Shown: positions 42,329-54,138 of the stretch, piece by piece
Layout: each line of letters starts with the position of its first letter
How positions within the stretch are numbered: position 1 is the stretch's first letter
Assembly: GCA_036365455.1 (NCBI GenBank)
Contig: JAWQUS010000002.1
Location: 20,186,001-20,250,000, forward strand
Reading direction: 5' to 3'
Source: Macrosoma leucophasiata
Lineage: Eukaryota > Arthropoda > Insecta > Lepidoptera > Hedylidae
Length of the DNA stretch: 64,000 nt
The notes under the pieces: generated by a model
The model's database searches: none
Told to the model about the DNA's origin: nothing
What the model saw: the letters and a program-made list of their open reading frames with translations, nothing else
Translations under genes and position numbers: made by a program

Positions 42329-43819
42329 ATGAACTGATTATACAATTTTATAAGTTTTAACTGCAAGAGTGTCAAGTGCTCGGTTGAAAGTGTAAGACAG
42401 TTGTGTCGAACATCGGACATAATTGCTCTACAGGAGACCTGGTTGATGCCGGATGACATACATTTCTTAAGTGAGATTGATAGCGAATACAGCTACACTG
42501 GGACCTCTGCCGTGGATACTGCAGCTGGCATGCTGAGAGGGAGACCGCACGGCGGTGTCGCACTACTATGGAAGAAAAGTGTTTTCGACAACGTATTGAT
42601 AGTGCAATGTGACAACCCGCGGGTGTGTGCCATAAAGGTGACAATAGATCTTAGATCGTTTTTGGTGTTTTGTGTATATATGCCTACTACTGATAACGGT
42701 GCGAACCTATCAGAATTCACGGATTGCCTTGGGTTGGTGAGTGCTATTATTAGTAATAGTAATACTGAATGTGCCTATATACTTGGGGATTTTAATGCAC
42801 ATCCTAGTGAGCAATTCTTTAATGAACTAACTTGTTTTTGTGCGGAATCGGAATGGCAGTGTGCTGATGTCAACTTGTTAGGCTTGGGCTCAGACACATA
42901 TACTTTCATAAGCGAAGCGAACGGCTCGAGGCGATGGCTCGATCATTGTCTAGTTACGAACGCTGCTATGAACACTATTGTTAACACATATGTTCAATAT
43001 GATGCTCTATGGTCTGACCACTTTCCATTAGTTACTCAGTGTAAGTTAGAAGAAATACAATGCAAATTTTATGATACAACTAATGACAATAATAATAATT
43101 TTCTAAACTGTAATAAAATACGATGGGGGTAAAGAAAACCAACTCAGATTGACATGTATTGCAATAAATTGAAATTAATTGACTTTCCTATACAATTTTG
43201 TGAATGTAGTGACTATGTTTGTAATAACTTGGACCACAGAAAAATTATTGACAAATTGTACAGTGACATTGTTTATGTATTATACCAAGCTGCTTCTGAA
43301 ACGTATGAGGGGAATATGTTGAGAGGTAAGAAGCCTGTTGCTGGGTGGAATAGGTATGTGAGTGAGGCTCACAGGGAAGCCAGGTTGAAATTTGAGCTCT
43401 GGTTGTGGCATGGTAAACCCCGGGAAGGTCGTATTTGGAGGGACATGCAGACGAGTCGCAGACGTTTTAAATCTCGCCTACGATGGTGTCAAAACAATTG
43501 TAATCAAATTAGAATGGATATCCTGGCCACACACCACTCTAAGCGTGATTTTCGAGGATTTTGGAAGTCCACAAATAAGTTGAATGCTAGACCAGGCCTG
43601 CCTGTGAGCGTTGATGGCATTAGTGATGTAACGAGCATAGCCGAATTGTTCAGAGAGCATTTTAATGTAACGTCACCGTTGGGGCCATCACAGTCCACAT
43701 GCATTGCGGGTTGTAGTGGCGTGGAGGTGAAAGCCCGGTTCATGGCAAAAGATGTTGAGAAAATAGTTAAATCTATGTCAAGGGGTAAGTCACGACGATC
43801 TGAGTATAGAACACCTTAA
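42329..43819 (+). pseudogene. LINE ORF2 N-terminal half: AP endonuclease and linker
   Basis: From ATG 42329 the frame meets a TGA two codons later, then reads SFNCKSVKCSVESVRQLC and is open from 42401. Apurinic-type endonuclease motifs, numbered from the Met at 42401: QETW (11-14), VYMP (92-95), GDFNAH (129-134), YTF (167-169), SRRWLDHCLV (176-185) and SDHFPL (205-210). These include the catalytic Glu, the Asp-Asn pair and the final Asp-His. A TAA at 43130 splits it from the in-frame linker (43154-43819), which has the basic GWNRYVSEAHREARLKFELW and AELFREHF motifs preceding RT domains. Confidence 0.9.
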
Positions 43820-45113
43820 ATATGCAGGATCTCATTTGTACAGAGTATTAGCTATCTCTGTGTGCGTTGGACACAGTTACTTAACTACGCCAATGATGAA
43901 GACGGTGGTGGTGCCAATAGTTAAGAGTAAGACCGGCAATGTCAGTGACAAGGGTAATTATAGGCCCATCTCATTGGCCACTGTTATCTCGAAAGTGCTT
44001 GACAGTTTGCTTAACAGTCAGCTTGAACAACATTTAAATATACACGACAATCAGTTTGGTTTTAAGTCTGGTCACTCCACCGAAACAGCTGTTTTATGTT
44101 TAAAGCAAACTGTCAAGTACTACACTGACAAGAGCACACCTAGTTTTGCTTGTTTTCTTGACCTGTCGAGGGCATTTGACCTGGTTTGCTATGACATCCT
44201 CTGGCAGAAACTGGAACAGACGTCGATGCCAGAGGAATTGATACGCATTTTTAAATATTGGTACCAAAATCAGGTCAATGTTGTTCGGTGGTCAGGTGCT
44301 CACTCGTCTCCGTATATGTTGCAATGTGGGGTAAGGCAAGGGGGGATCAGTTCATCCTTGCTTTTTAACCTGTATATAAACGCGCTCCTTGAGAAGCTCA
44401 GCAGCACGCATGTCGGATGTCATATTGGAGGAATTTGCCTGAATAATATTAATTACGCTGATGACATGGCGCTGCTGAGTGCCTCTATGTGTGGGTTAAC
44501 GAAGCTGCTTGGCATTTGTGAAAAATATTCTGACGCTCATGGATTAGTGTTTAACGTGAACAAGAGTGAATGTATGGTTTTTCAGGCCCAGGGAAGATGT
44601 CTTGATGATATACCAGCTATCAAACTCAATGGATATCCTCTAAAAAGAGCAAACAAATTTAAATATCTCGGTCATTTCGTGACCTCGGACCTGAAAGACG
44701 ATCTAGATATAGAGAGGGAGCGTAGGGCGCTGTCTGTTCGTGCGAACATGATAGCCCGCAGATTCGCTCGCTGTTAGAGAGATGTCAAAATCTCGTTGTT
44801 TCGAGCATTTTGTACATCCTTCTACACGAGCAGTCTGTGGGTGAATTATTCTCAAAGACAGTACAGCGCACTGCGTGTCCAATACAACAATGCATTTAGG
44901 GTGCTGCTGGGACTGCCTCGCTTCTGTAGCGCCTCGGGGATGTTCGCCGAAGCGCGTGTGGATTGTTTTTATGCAACCATGCGCAAGCGCTGCACATCCC
45001 TAGTGCGTAGGGTGCGCACCAGTCGCAGCATCATCCTAAGTGCATTTGCAGAACGCTTTGACTGTCAGTACCTAAACCACTGTAACATGGTTCATGTACT
45101 GACTAATATTTAA
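43800..45113 (+). pseudogene. LINE ORF2 C-terminal half: reverse transcriptase
   Basis: After a frameshift near 43790 the frame resumes at DDLSIEHLKYAGSHLYRVL. Numbered from the Met at 43836: GNYRPISL (40-47), the finger block; QFGFKSGHST (73-82); FLDLSRAFD (107-115), carrying the first catalytic Asp; GVRQGGISSSLLFNLYIN (165-182); and YADD (207-210), the catalytic pair. Then KFKYLGHFVTSDL and, after a single in-frame TAG (44775), the thumb and C-terminal RDVKISLFRAFCTSFYTSSL. All polymerase residues are present; stops and the frameshift make it inactive. Confidence 0.92.
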
Positions 45114-45256
45114 TATTTTTTATAATGTATTTTAATTAATTATTTTTATTATTTAGTGAATTGATTTATTTATTTTATTTTATTAATTATTATTTGTTAT
45201 TGTAATGTACTATGATCCATGATGGTCGAAGAATAAATGAATTGAATTGAATTAAA

Positions 45257-45439
45257 TACAAAAATGAAAAAAATGTCCGTCCGTCTATCCGCAGCGGTTA
45301 GCTTTGTTATCCTTAGTTGTTGTTTATTATTAACAGGTGAGCTCTTTGATGAGACGTGGAAATACTTATCTAAGTACCAACATCATTTTATTTGTTAGTT
45401 GTATTAGTAAAATTAATTTATTTGCCTAGTTATTGTTAA
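45257..45439. other. No recognisable feature
   Basis: AT-rich flank between two repeats. Confidence 0.4.
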
Positions 45440-45635
45440 CTAGCTGTTGCTTGCGGCTTCGCCCGCGTGGATGTCGTTTTGTATATAATTTAAAATTTAC
45501 GATCCCGTGGAAATATCCTAAGCAAGTTACCCGTCGCGTACTTATATGTGAAGATTTCCACCCCCTATTTTAGGGGGGTGGGGGAATATAAGGAAGTTAC
45601 TTTCACATTTATAATATTAGTAGGGAAGTAGGGAT
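45440..45635 (+). repeat. CTAGCTGTTGC...TAATATTAGTAGGG interspersed repeat
   Basis: Begins AACTAGCTGTTGCTTGCGGC and TTCGCCCGCGTGGATGTCG, and ends TTCACATTTATAATATTAGT then AGGGA. This start and end pair is common in Lepidoptera; the interior is shortened here. 57575-57615 holds a related start (CTAGCCATGCCCGCGACTTC). Confidence 0.65.
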
Positions 45636-45849
45636 TAATGTTAATTAGGTATCTTCGTGTGATGTAGATCCTGTTTGGGTGAAGGCCTCCACGCTCTTCT
45701 CTCAAAATTCTCTATGTAGGGTAACCAAACGTTTCCTGCTTTTTAAAAATGTCGTCAGCTCACCGTTTTGTTGGTTGGTCTACCGAGATTTTTCCTTAGT
45801 AGAAACCTGTAGTTTGGCATGAATATACCTTTTACCTACTGAAGCGCGC

Positions 45850-46205
45850 ATGGCCCGGCGGCTGGTGTAGATCATAGGCAATCTACTCGGTTAAGCACTA
45901 CGGGCGCGGTCGGGTAGTGTGATTGGTGACCGCTAGTGGCAAATTAAATGCGCGTTTCTGTACCTCAGAGGGCACGTTAAGCCGTCGGTCCCGGTTGCTA
46001 TCGATAGATAGCAGTCGTTAAACCTTGTCGGAGGCCTTATGGGCGGTTTGAAAACATCCGACAGCGGGTTGGCCACTAACCCACCTACCTCCACCAATCC
46101 GCATTGGAACAGCGTGGTGGAGTAAGCTCCAGGCCTCCTCCCAAAAAGGGGAGAGTGCCCTGCAGTGGGACGTACACTGGGTTGCCATTATTATTATTAT
46201 TTCAC
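45850..46205 (+). mobile_element. Retroposon 3' end (SINE or LINE UTR) with (ATT)n tail
   Basis: Contains CAGAGGGCACGTTAAGCCGT and CGGTCCCGGTTGCTATCGAT, then TCCGCATTGGAACAGCGTGG, GGAGTAAGCTCCAGGCCTCC and CCCTGCAGTGGGACGTACAC, ending in four to five ATT units (46188-46204). These blocks are widespread in lepidopteran retroposons. No coding frame; no clear A/B boxes. Confidence 0.7.
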
Positions 46206-46259
46206 TCATTTATTCTTCTTATTTAGTATTTTTTTACATACATAAATTATATAAAAAAA

Positions 46260-46570
46260 TATATATATATAAAAATAAAAAATAGTGCGCCGCCGGCAGC
46301 GGGAACAGGGTCCAAGCCGTTGGTAGTTAGGGTCACAGAGACAGGAACCTCCTCACTATACGTGCCGTGCCGAGAAGTGCCGCCTTCTGTATCAGACCCT
46401 TGAACCAACTTCCTAACTTGAGCCTCTTGAGATGTTGGTCGAGGCTCTTTGCTATCAATCCGTTGACCGTGACGACTATCGGCACAATGATGGCCGAATC
46501 CACATCCCACATGGCGACAATCTCGTGAGCCAGATCAAGATATTTGATTTCCTTGTCTTTTATTATTATA
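46260..46570 (-). mobile_element. LINE C-terminus, probably restriction-like-endonuclease type (R2/NeSL group)
   Basis: On the minus strand an open frame from about 46560 to the stop at 46333-46335 encodes KDKEIKYLDLAHEIVAMWDV, DSAIIVPIVVTVNGLIAKSL, DQHLKRLKLGSWFKGLIQKA and ALLGTARIVRRFLSL. The W-V...IIPIVV...G-I-KSL...HLKRL...IQKA-LL-TARIVRR pattern is the extreme C-terminus of single-ORF LINEs with a restriction-like endonuclease. A short 3' UTR with a T/TA-rich tail follows on the minus strand (46260-46330). About 76 residues remain; catalytic motifs upstream are lost. Confidence 0.7.
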
Positions 46571-46804
46571 TATTATCTACAATAACGTCCTCACACTCTG
46601 TCCCGCTGGCTGCGTGGCATTAAAAAACTATAGCTCGGTGAAGTGGTCAAAGTGAGTCGAAGTAATTGGACAGTGTCACGTGTCTTTGTATGGTGCGGGT
46701 AAGTGCGGGGTGCGACAGATAATACTCGTAGGTAAACTATGATCATCCCATTTTGTTTAATGATCTGGATGAACATTTTGTTGTCGCTCGAATTGTATAA
46801 TCTA

Positions 46805-47060
46805 CTAGCTGACAAACTACTACTACCAGCCAATTTCGTTCTGCCTCACAGTGAAATAATGTGTCTAAGGTTTGATATATACGGACTATTTGTATGGAAA
46901 AATAAAATTGTGTATTTTACTAGTCCTCTTCAATTTTTTCATATTTTTTTACCCTTTAAACCTTCCCTGGACTTCCAAAAATCATCCAAATTTAGCCAAA
47001 TCGATCCAGCCGTTCTCGAGTTTTAGCGAGACTAACGAACAGCAATTGATTTTTATAAGG
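46805..47060 (+). repeat. CTAGCTGAC-type interspersed repeat, copy 2
   Basis: ACTAGCTGACAAACTACTAC, CAATTTCGTTCTGCCTCACA and GTGAAATAATGTGTCTAAGG parallel the repeat at 4706 (same CTCACA-TGAAATAATGTGTC block). 'ATCGATCCAGCCGTTCTCGAG' follows further on. Confidence 0.6.
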
Positions 47061-48534
47061 TTTCATGTCATTGGTTATCGTTTATATAAAGAATCGTGGA
47101 ATACTACAGGTAAACAGTGTTCTATCTAGGTATTTTGTTTTTAGTTAACATTTCCATGTTAATGTTTAGAAGCCAATCATTATGTGTTGGTGAGTTCAAT
47201 AAGCCTCGTAGGAAATTTCTGATGAAAATCTATAGATTCACCACATTAAATTATTTATTTAAAATCATGCCAAACATTAAATATTATTGGATGGGTGAAA
47301 GTTAGGTGAAAGTATCTGAATTAAATGTATTTTATTTTATTTCCTCTGTTTCGTTGCTGCTGTATTCATTAATCACATCCCGGATTTCAGATCCATAGAG
47401 CAGCCCTCAGAGCTGCCCCGGGGCCGGGGCCGGGGGCTCCGAGGAGGGACCCGCGGGGTGCGTGCACACTGACCGGTGTATGTTTTACTTTAATCCCACT
47501 TGAGATATCCACGTCCTAATTAAAACACGCTCCGAAGAGCAAACCCATTCAAATTCACTATTTTGAATTACACTTACTATGCGTAGGTATGAAGGTATGT
47601 AGGTACCTACTTAATGAGATGTATGAGATTTTTTTTTTACCTTTACCTATGCAGTTTAAGTACGGAGTTAATTAATTTATTTATTTCTAGGAGTATCAAC
47701 AGCAAGTTAAAACATAAAGTAAAGCAACATAACAAAAAAATCCAGAAGCCAATGACAGATACCCACGCATAGGACACAGTTTAAATATTAAAGGAAGACA
47801 GTTAACTTAAATAACTAATTAAGTATGCAAACTAAACATACATAAATATAGCTTACATTAAAATAAATGATAATAAACAAAATTAATCAAAAATTAATGA
47901 TGTTCAGTTTTCTTAGGGAGAAGATTTTAAGGTTTCGAAATAGTTCACCAGTAGGTATTATCCTTATAATACCTTGTTGATATTATATCCTAGTCAACCA
48001 TTGGGTAGAAAAGAAATGTGACGAAAAGATAATAATATGAAATATGTACAATTATTTTATAAATGGCTCCACATTAGCGCCTACATTGCATCCGTGCGAA
48101 GTCGAGGCGAGTAGTTAGTCGCATACAAAGTGTGTTAATGATGTGGTAAAATCGTGAACAATTTGCACATAGCTCGCTGCACGCGCGCTGCGTCGGCAAT
48201 AGTCGGCATTCCTACGACGCGATGCGACGCGACGCCACGCGACGCCACGCGACGCGACGTGTTGCGGACGTTGCGGTGCGATGTACGATGCTATAAAAAA
48301 CGCATTAGCGCTGCAGCACTAGTTAAATGATGATGTCTCTAGGGTTACCAACTCTTGTACACGGCGGATATGCGGGAAACCAGCAGTATAAAATAATTGT
48401 AATATAGGTATCTAGCTTATTAAATTTTGAACAAAATGGGGTTAAATACTATTTTGAAATAAGGTTACCTACCAAATAAAAGCAAATCGGTAATTTGATC
48501 CAGTGATAATTATGTCAAAATGAACTGCTTTTTA
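47061..48534. other. No gene; G-rich tract and CG-rich tandem
   Basis: 47411-47458 is a G-rich tract with five G-runs. 48215-48265 holds repeated ACGCGACGCCACGCG units. The rest is AT-rich with no coding motif. Confidence 0.45.
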
Positions 48535-49133
48535 GGGTACCGTAGTAAACAAGGAACCCTTATAGTTTCGACATGTCCGTCAGTCTGTCTGTCCGCGGTT
48601 TAAAGCAAAAAATATTGGTACTAGAGATTTGAACTTTGGCACAAGTATACCTACATCTTAATCACGCCAACAAAGCGGTAGAATAAAAACGTGAAATAAA
48701 AAATTATGCGCTCCCCTACATGTAACGCGCGATTTTTTTTTTTCGTTTTCTATATAGTCGTTGGATAGGTCTTTCAAAAATGTTAGGGGTGTGATAACAT
48801 CGATTTCGATTTAGTTAACTGTTCGTGACTTATTAAGCTTTAAAGTGCCAACTTTCGTTAGAGTCAAGTGACCCCCCCCCTCTACCAACTAAACGGTTCT
48901 TGTTAGAAATTCAAACGTTGCGGCAGTAGTAGCTACATGTACTTAAGACGAAATTAAAAGGAAAACTAACACACTTAAGTTGGCCTTACCTACTAGTTTG
49001 CGAGTAATAGTCGACCAAATTTAATTTTTGAACAACTCCATAGAAAATATAGGTATATTTTTTATTTTATATTACATTAATCAAACGTAAAAACTACACT
49101 GCGCGTGGCCCGACACGCACTTGACCAGTTTTT
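48535..49133 (-). mobile_element. R5 element, copy 3 (reverse)
   Basis: Starts TAGGGTACCGTAGTAAACAA and ends ACTGCGCGTGGCCCGACACG then CACTTGACCAGTTTTTA, the reverse of copies 1 and 2. Like copy 2 it lacks the outer part of one inverted repeat. The interior GTTAACTGTTCGTGACTTAT and TAGTCGACCAAAT blocks are conserved. Confidence 0.8.
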
Positions 49134-49413
49134 ATGTAAGGAAGGTGACAAACAAGCATGCAGCTCACATTGATGTTAAGTGATGACTGCAGCTTACTCG
49201 TATAGCATCTACATAAAAACCAGAGGTCAATATATAGAAGCGTTGCCACCCCTGAGACCTAAGGTGTCATGTCTCTGTGTTAGTTATTACAGGGCCATAC
49301 ATTACCATCTAACCGCAATACGATAGTGCCGAACACTATCATTTAGCGGCAGATAGGTTAGGTAATGCGGTGATGCCTAGGCCCCACACTTGGAACTCTA
49401 CCACCAGTGTACT
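49134..49413 (-). repeat. R1 repeat, near full-length, abutting R5
   Basis: GACAAACAAGCATGCAGCTC, CCACCCCTGAGACCTAAGGT, CAGGGCCATACATTACCATC and TAGGTTAGGTAATGCGGTGA, ending AACTCTACCACCAGTG. It starts exactly where the R5 copy ends. Confidence 0.85.
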
Positions 49414-50551
49414 TATACTATGACAGTTTATCGCCGCCCGGCGAATAAAATGGAGTTCTTTCCACTCCACTGGCAGCTGTAATATTGTTGGCAACGATAA
49501 GTGACCCCGGTAACCCCATTATATTTGTCTGGTCTCTTTAAACCACTTTGCAGACAGTAAGTAAGTACCTATGTTAAGGTAATAAGTACATATTCAGAAT
49601 TTTTTGTTAGGCAACACGTCCCAAACACCTGCAAATTGCCAAACAATGTGGGACTCAGCTACTACAACAATGAAATCATGCGAGTAATTAAGAATCGCAT
49701 TGCGCTCACAATTGAAGGATTACAAATTTATATTAATTTAATGAGTCTGCTTGTACCGAAATCCCGCTGCCGCTGCAAATCCTCTTAATAAAAATATGAA
49801 AATGATCCCTTTCGTGAAACAGGCAGCGAGCACGAATCAGACGCGCAGTAAGCTGCTTACACGCACACACACGAGCCGTGTACAAACCACACACACACAC
49901 ACACTAAGCCGTGTAAGCTTAAATCATGCTCGTTAACAATAGCGTGTAGCGTACATATTTAATTTTAAAATGTTTATTATTTTCCATGAACATCTGAGAG
50001 GTTTCGTGTGGCAGAGAGAAACCAGAAGATCCATCTATCCGTCTGCTATACCTATACAGGCTACATTACTGACATTTCACGTTTACCCATCCAAATGAGG
50101 ACCACACGAACAATTGTTTGACTTTCGTGCTCACCCATCGAAATTAGGACCACATTAACAGTAGCTTAACTCTGCCGATATCACCGACAAATGTTGAACA
50201 CCTTAACAACATGCTTGCCTGTCATTATTGAAGTGAACACTTCTTCAGCATCGTTGCGAGAGTTGATGAAACGAAAAAGCAACAGTAAAAAGAGACATAC
50301 ACATACATTCATAAAATTTAACGTGCAATAAAATGCGATAGGAAGCATTAGCCCGCATGCATAGTACAAAGCTTGAGAAAAGGCATCACAACAACCGTGG
50401 TGTTTTATAGAGGGAATACGTTTGTAGAGTATTTTCATCATTTATTTACTTTTGTTTCATTATTTTGAAGCCATAAATTTTCTTAAAATGCATTTTTTGC
50501 TATTTTAATCAGGAAACGTTTCTAAACTATCACAGCGGTCCATGTACGAGT
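49414..50551. other. No gene; short CA microsatellite
   Basis: A (CA) tract occurs near 49888-49903. Nothing else is recognised. Confidence 0.4.
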
Positions 50552-50559
50552 ACCTACAG

Positions 50560-50779
50560 CAGAGAATATGTAATAATACCACGTATAGAATGGACACTTC
50601 GACGTCCCGCCAGATTTGCCCGCATCACTCAACCCTTTCCCCTCTTATGGGCGACGGTTGGTATTTTGTACGTGCTACGCACACAGGAGCGCGTGTAAAT
50701 ACACGTCACTGATTGATGTCTGTGTAATAGAAACCAAATTAAGCGTTTGTATGGAATTTTGGCGGAGTGTCCGCGGTGT
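50560..50779 (+). mobile_element. Short TIR-less element 'M8', copy A
   Basis: 220 bp from CAGAGAATATGTAATAATAC to GGAGTGTCCGCGGTGT. Flanking octamers ACCTACAG (50552-50559) and GCCTACAG (50780-50787) agree at 7 of 8 positions. Confidence 0.88.
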
Positions 50780-50787
50780 GCCTACAG

Positions 50788-51204
50788 TATACAACAAGAA
50801 ATATTGCACATCGACCTTAGGAAGGAGACTTCGGCTTCTTTCGGGTCTGTAGAGCGTTATCTCTTTCGCACCTTACCTATCTGACGTTTGTCGACCATTT
50901 TGATCAATATTTGACCAAAACCGGACTACGGTGCTACGGATGCTTTCGTAGGCAGTGTGCAGCAGAGATAACAACGCTCTACGAATTCGAAACTAGCCGA
51001 TTGTCACTTTCATAGACTCGATGTGCATTATTTCTTGATGAGCACTGTACATACGAGTCACACGAGTCGTACGACGTATCCAAGAGCGCGCGTCACGCGG
51101 TCTCGGCTCGCAATGGCGTGACGTCACCGCGGATATATCGGTCCACGCGCGAGCGCGAATCCACACGACAACCACGTTAATAGCCCGTGACGTGATGCAC
51201 ATAC
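50788..51204. other. No gene; CpG-rich 51060-51180
   Basis: CACGCGGTCTCGGCTCGCAA and CGCGCGAGCGCGAATCC are locally GC-rich; nothing identified. Confidence 0.35.
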
Positions 51205-51325
51205 CAATAGTCCGCATGTAGCAGACTGCAGTCCTCCCTGTTTTATAGTTTTTGACTTCAGCAATACGTTCTTTGATTCCGGTTGAAACCGATCTCTTTG
51301 TTTGGCCTATACATATAAGAGAGTC
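51205..51325 (-). mobile_element. Penelope-like element fragment (GIY-YIG region)
   Basis: Minus-strand translation gives LICIGQTKRSVSTGIKERIA and EVKNYKTGRTAVC, then a degraded HADYWYVHHV-type stretch. This is the YIG-QTKR-S-S-R-KEH-A-V segment of the PLE endonuclease (YIG degraded to CIG). It extends slightly further upstream than the copies at 16081-16951 and belongs to a related element. It is truncated on both sides. Confidence 0.75.
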
Positions 51326-53889
51326 CACAATTATAATCTAGATTATAAATACCGGAATTTTGTAAGAAAATGCTACTTGTTATGGGTGTTAAAAACTGAT
51401 GAACCAACATTCCTGTATGGTTTAAAAACCTTTTCTATCTGTCACCTATATAGTAGGGTTAACAAACAGGACAACCCTGATACCTAAATAAAAAAAATCA
51501 AGCTGTATCTATGAAAGTCAATTAAAAACTCATTTTTGTGTATCCTCTCTCATAATACCAGTAGTTTCATTATATTAAGATCTCCCGATATTTGGCCGGA
51601 GGTCATTATTCAGGCGTACTTACCTCTCCATACAAGAGACTATTTTTTGGATCGATTATCATCAATCTTTTGAACAATGTGAAAGCACGGTATCTTAAGT
51701 GCCCGTTATTCGCATATTACTATCGATCAGTCACGAAAACATTTGCGTAGAAATCTTTGGTTTATGTGTGAATGTCCGTAGGCTGCAATAATTACCACCA
51801 ATTTGAACCGCATGAGTGTTCGTCACACTAGATAGAACAAAAATATCAATTCCTTTTCAGTATTTGAACAGTATTAAAACTGCCTTCATCATGTAAGTAG
51901 GTACTCTTGTCAGTTAACTAAAACAATCAGTTATTAACCTCATACATACTCGCAATGATAACCTAACTCATACATTAGTATGAAAAATCTCTCTCAAAAT
52001 GAAAGTATTTAGTTGGACGAGATTTCATGCACTTTGCTGGCTTCTTATATAATGTGGACTTAGTCAAGTAAATCTTATATTCTGCTGAATTTTATTACAT
52101 TATCGTACTTGAGAAGCAAAACTTTGAATCTTTTATCAGAAGTGGGACATTTATAAAGAAGGCAAGTTTGCACTTTGAGAACTTTTCGCGTAGTGTTTGA
52201 ATAAAACTTAAGAATAAAATTCATATCTCTTACTTACTTGTGGGTGAATCAGAATTCTATTTGTAGGAGTTTAATATAAGTATCTGTTGCCGTTTGAACT
52301 CCCTCCGCGACAATCATGGCTATTCATTCGGAAATATGTATGTATAGGCATAGTAGGTAATGATTTCTTTGATGATAAAAACATTTTTAACAAGCATATC
52401 CACAGATCATAATATTGATAAAACACAAAAATCAGAAGTCATCATGACAGGGTAACTATTGCAAAAATTACAAGATCGTAGATGTGACTAACTGGTACAA
52501 AGTAGCACTTTATTCTACAATTTCACGGCACACTTATAGCAATTAGGAAGCAACGCACCACTTTGTAACAAGTTACCAAGCCTTCTTTCGATGGTATCTG
52601 TTAAAGAGATACTTACCTACATATTTTAATAACATGAGACATTTATTTTATCACTCCCTTTCTGAGCTGTCGTTCATAAACGCACAACAACCGGAGATGA
52701 CGAAATGTGCGAATAAGAACCGAACACAGCTTTGTCGCGGCACGTGTCACGTCACGTGTCGAAGAATTTGAAAGGAGAGAGTTAAGTGATCCGATCCAAT
52801 ATGAGCCACAGGGCACCGCCAGCCCCACGCACGATGCCCCGAGGCCTTTTCCGATGAGATAAAAGTACGTATCACTGGCTGGTACCCTCGACTGAAACTG
52901 AGGAACGTTTTAGAAACGATAGCCGATCAAGTGCCTATAGGGATGGTTTGAATAAATAATATACCTACCTACATCTCAGACCTACATAAAGCTCTGTGTC
53001 CTTTCATTCATTCATTGCAATGTTTTGTTTTTATTTGAACAAAGAACAAGGGACATCCATTTTCCATGTTGCCAAACCAATAGGTTCCATTAAAAATTTC
53101 GTATTTCCTAAATACCTTTTTTCCGATTCCAATTTAACTGTATAAAATGTGACTGAGGCTGTCGCTAATTTCGATCGCTCTCCGTCTGATAAATCTATAA
53201 AAATACTTGTTTTTATTGAATAAGAAATATCTACAGCACTTGTACCTATCTATCTTAATACAGTAGGTACTCTGGTCCTAAGCAAATTACTGGAAGTCGA
53301 CAGGAGGTCTCTTAAACACAATTACTCTGAATTACTTCACTCAACATTTATAAACAAATTCATCTTCAAACATATGTCATCACAAACACTCTTGAAAAAT
53401 TGTTTCTTAAAGAGCTCTCCATCCGGGTACTCGTTATCTCTTGTCTGTCTCTCAACACCTCATTCCACAGGTCCTGAGCCCTGCAATGGAGTATAAATAG
53501 ACCATTATTTTTTAGAAAATAAACACTGTTTCTTCATATATTTTTTCGGTAACTGTACACGGAGCTCTCGGCATTCTATTTAGATAGGTGTCACCGTCTA
53601 GACAAGGACATGGCCTAGTTTCAAAATTACCTCCACTCATCGTCCGCCACCCGGCCTTAATTGTTGCACTCAGTCATTGATAACACCTTTTGGAGCACTA
53701 GCAAACCTATAAATATCGTTATCTGAGCTATAAAGTTATGTCACGCGCAGATAATTAATTCACAGAAATTAAACGAATGGTTCTCACTTAATCTTTATGT
53801 TGGGATTGGTGAATTTCTGCTTTGTGTGGCATTTTCGCGACATTTATATCTTCGTTAAAACCAATGAGAAATCACTGCAGTAGTTACTG
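51326..53889. other. No gene; one R1 scrap
   Basis: 51765-51835 (TATGTGTGAATGTCCGTAGG, TTTGAACCGCATGAGTGTTC) resembles the distal R1. 52735-52765 has GGCACGTGTCACGTCACGTG. No exon is recognised in 2.5 kb. Confidence 0.4.
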
Positions 53890-54035
53890 GATAACTGGAG
53901 TGTAGAGGGCGAAGGCCCCGCCAGTGCCCGCCGCACTCACTAATTTCATTGTCGCTTAATTAAAGTGTTCGGCGCTATTGTTCTGTAGTTAAATGGCAAT
54001 GTGTGACCAGGTTGTTCAGGTACATTTCGTTAAAG
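53890..54035 (-). repeat. R1 repeat, diverged
   Basis: CCGCCAGTGCCCGCCGCACT, CTAATTTCATTGTCGCTTAA and GTTCGGCGCTATTGTTC resemble the R1 order (CACCGCATTACCTAATTT...GCCGCTAAATGG...CAGCACTATCGTGTTCC), so the plus orientation is equally possible. Confidence 0.4.
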
Positions 54036-54138
54036 AGAAAATTTTCTTTGTTTTGTTTGATTTAATGTAGATTTTATGTAAATATCAATGAGCTGTAATG
54101 ACTTATTAGTGAATATTAGTGAAGCTTGGTTTGATTAA

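Larger units (their letters stand above)
41551..45256 (+). mobile_element. CR1/Jockey-like LINE, near full-length, inactivated
   Basis: Order: short 5' region, ORF1 (41595-42318), ORF2 with AP endonuclease, linker and reverse transcriptase (42329-45113), a ~120-bp AT-rich 3' UTR and a GAATT tandem tail (45236-45256). ORF2 carries an early TGA (42335), a TAA (43130), a frameshift near 43790 and a TAG (44775); ORF1 has one frameshift. Most of the protein is readable, so decay is moderate. The short-repeat tail fits non-LTR target-primed integration. Confidence 0.9.
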
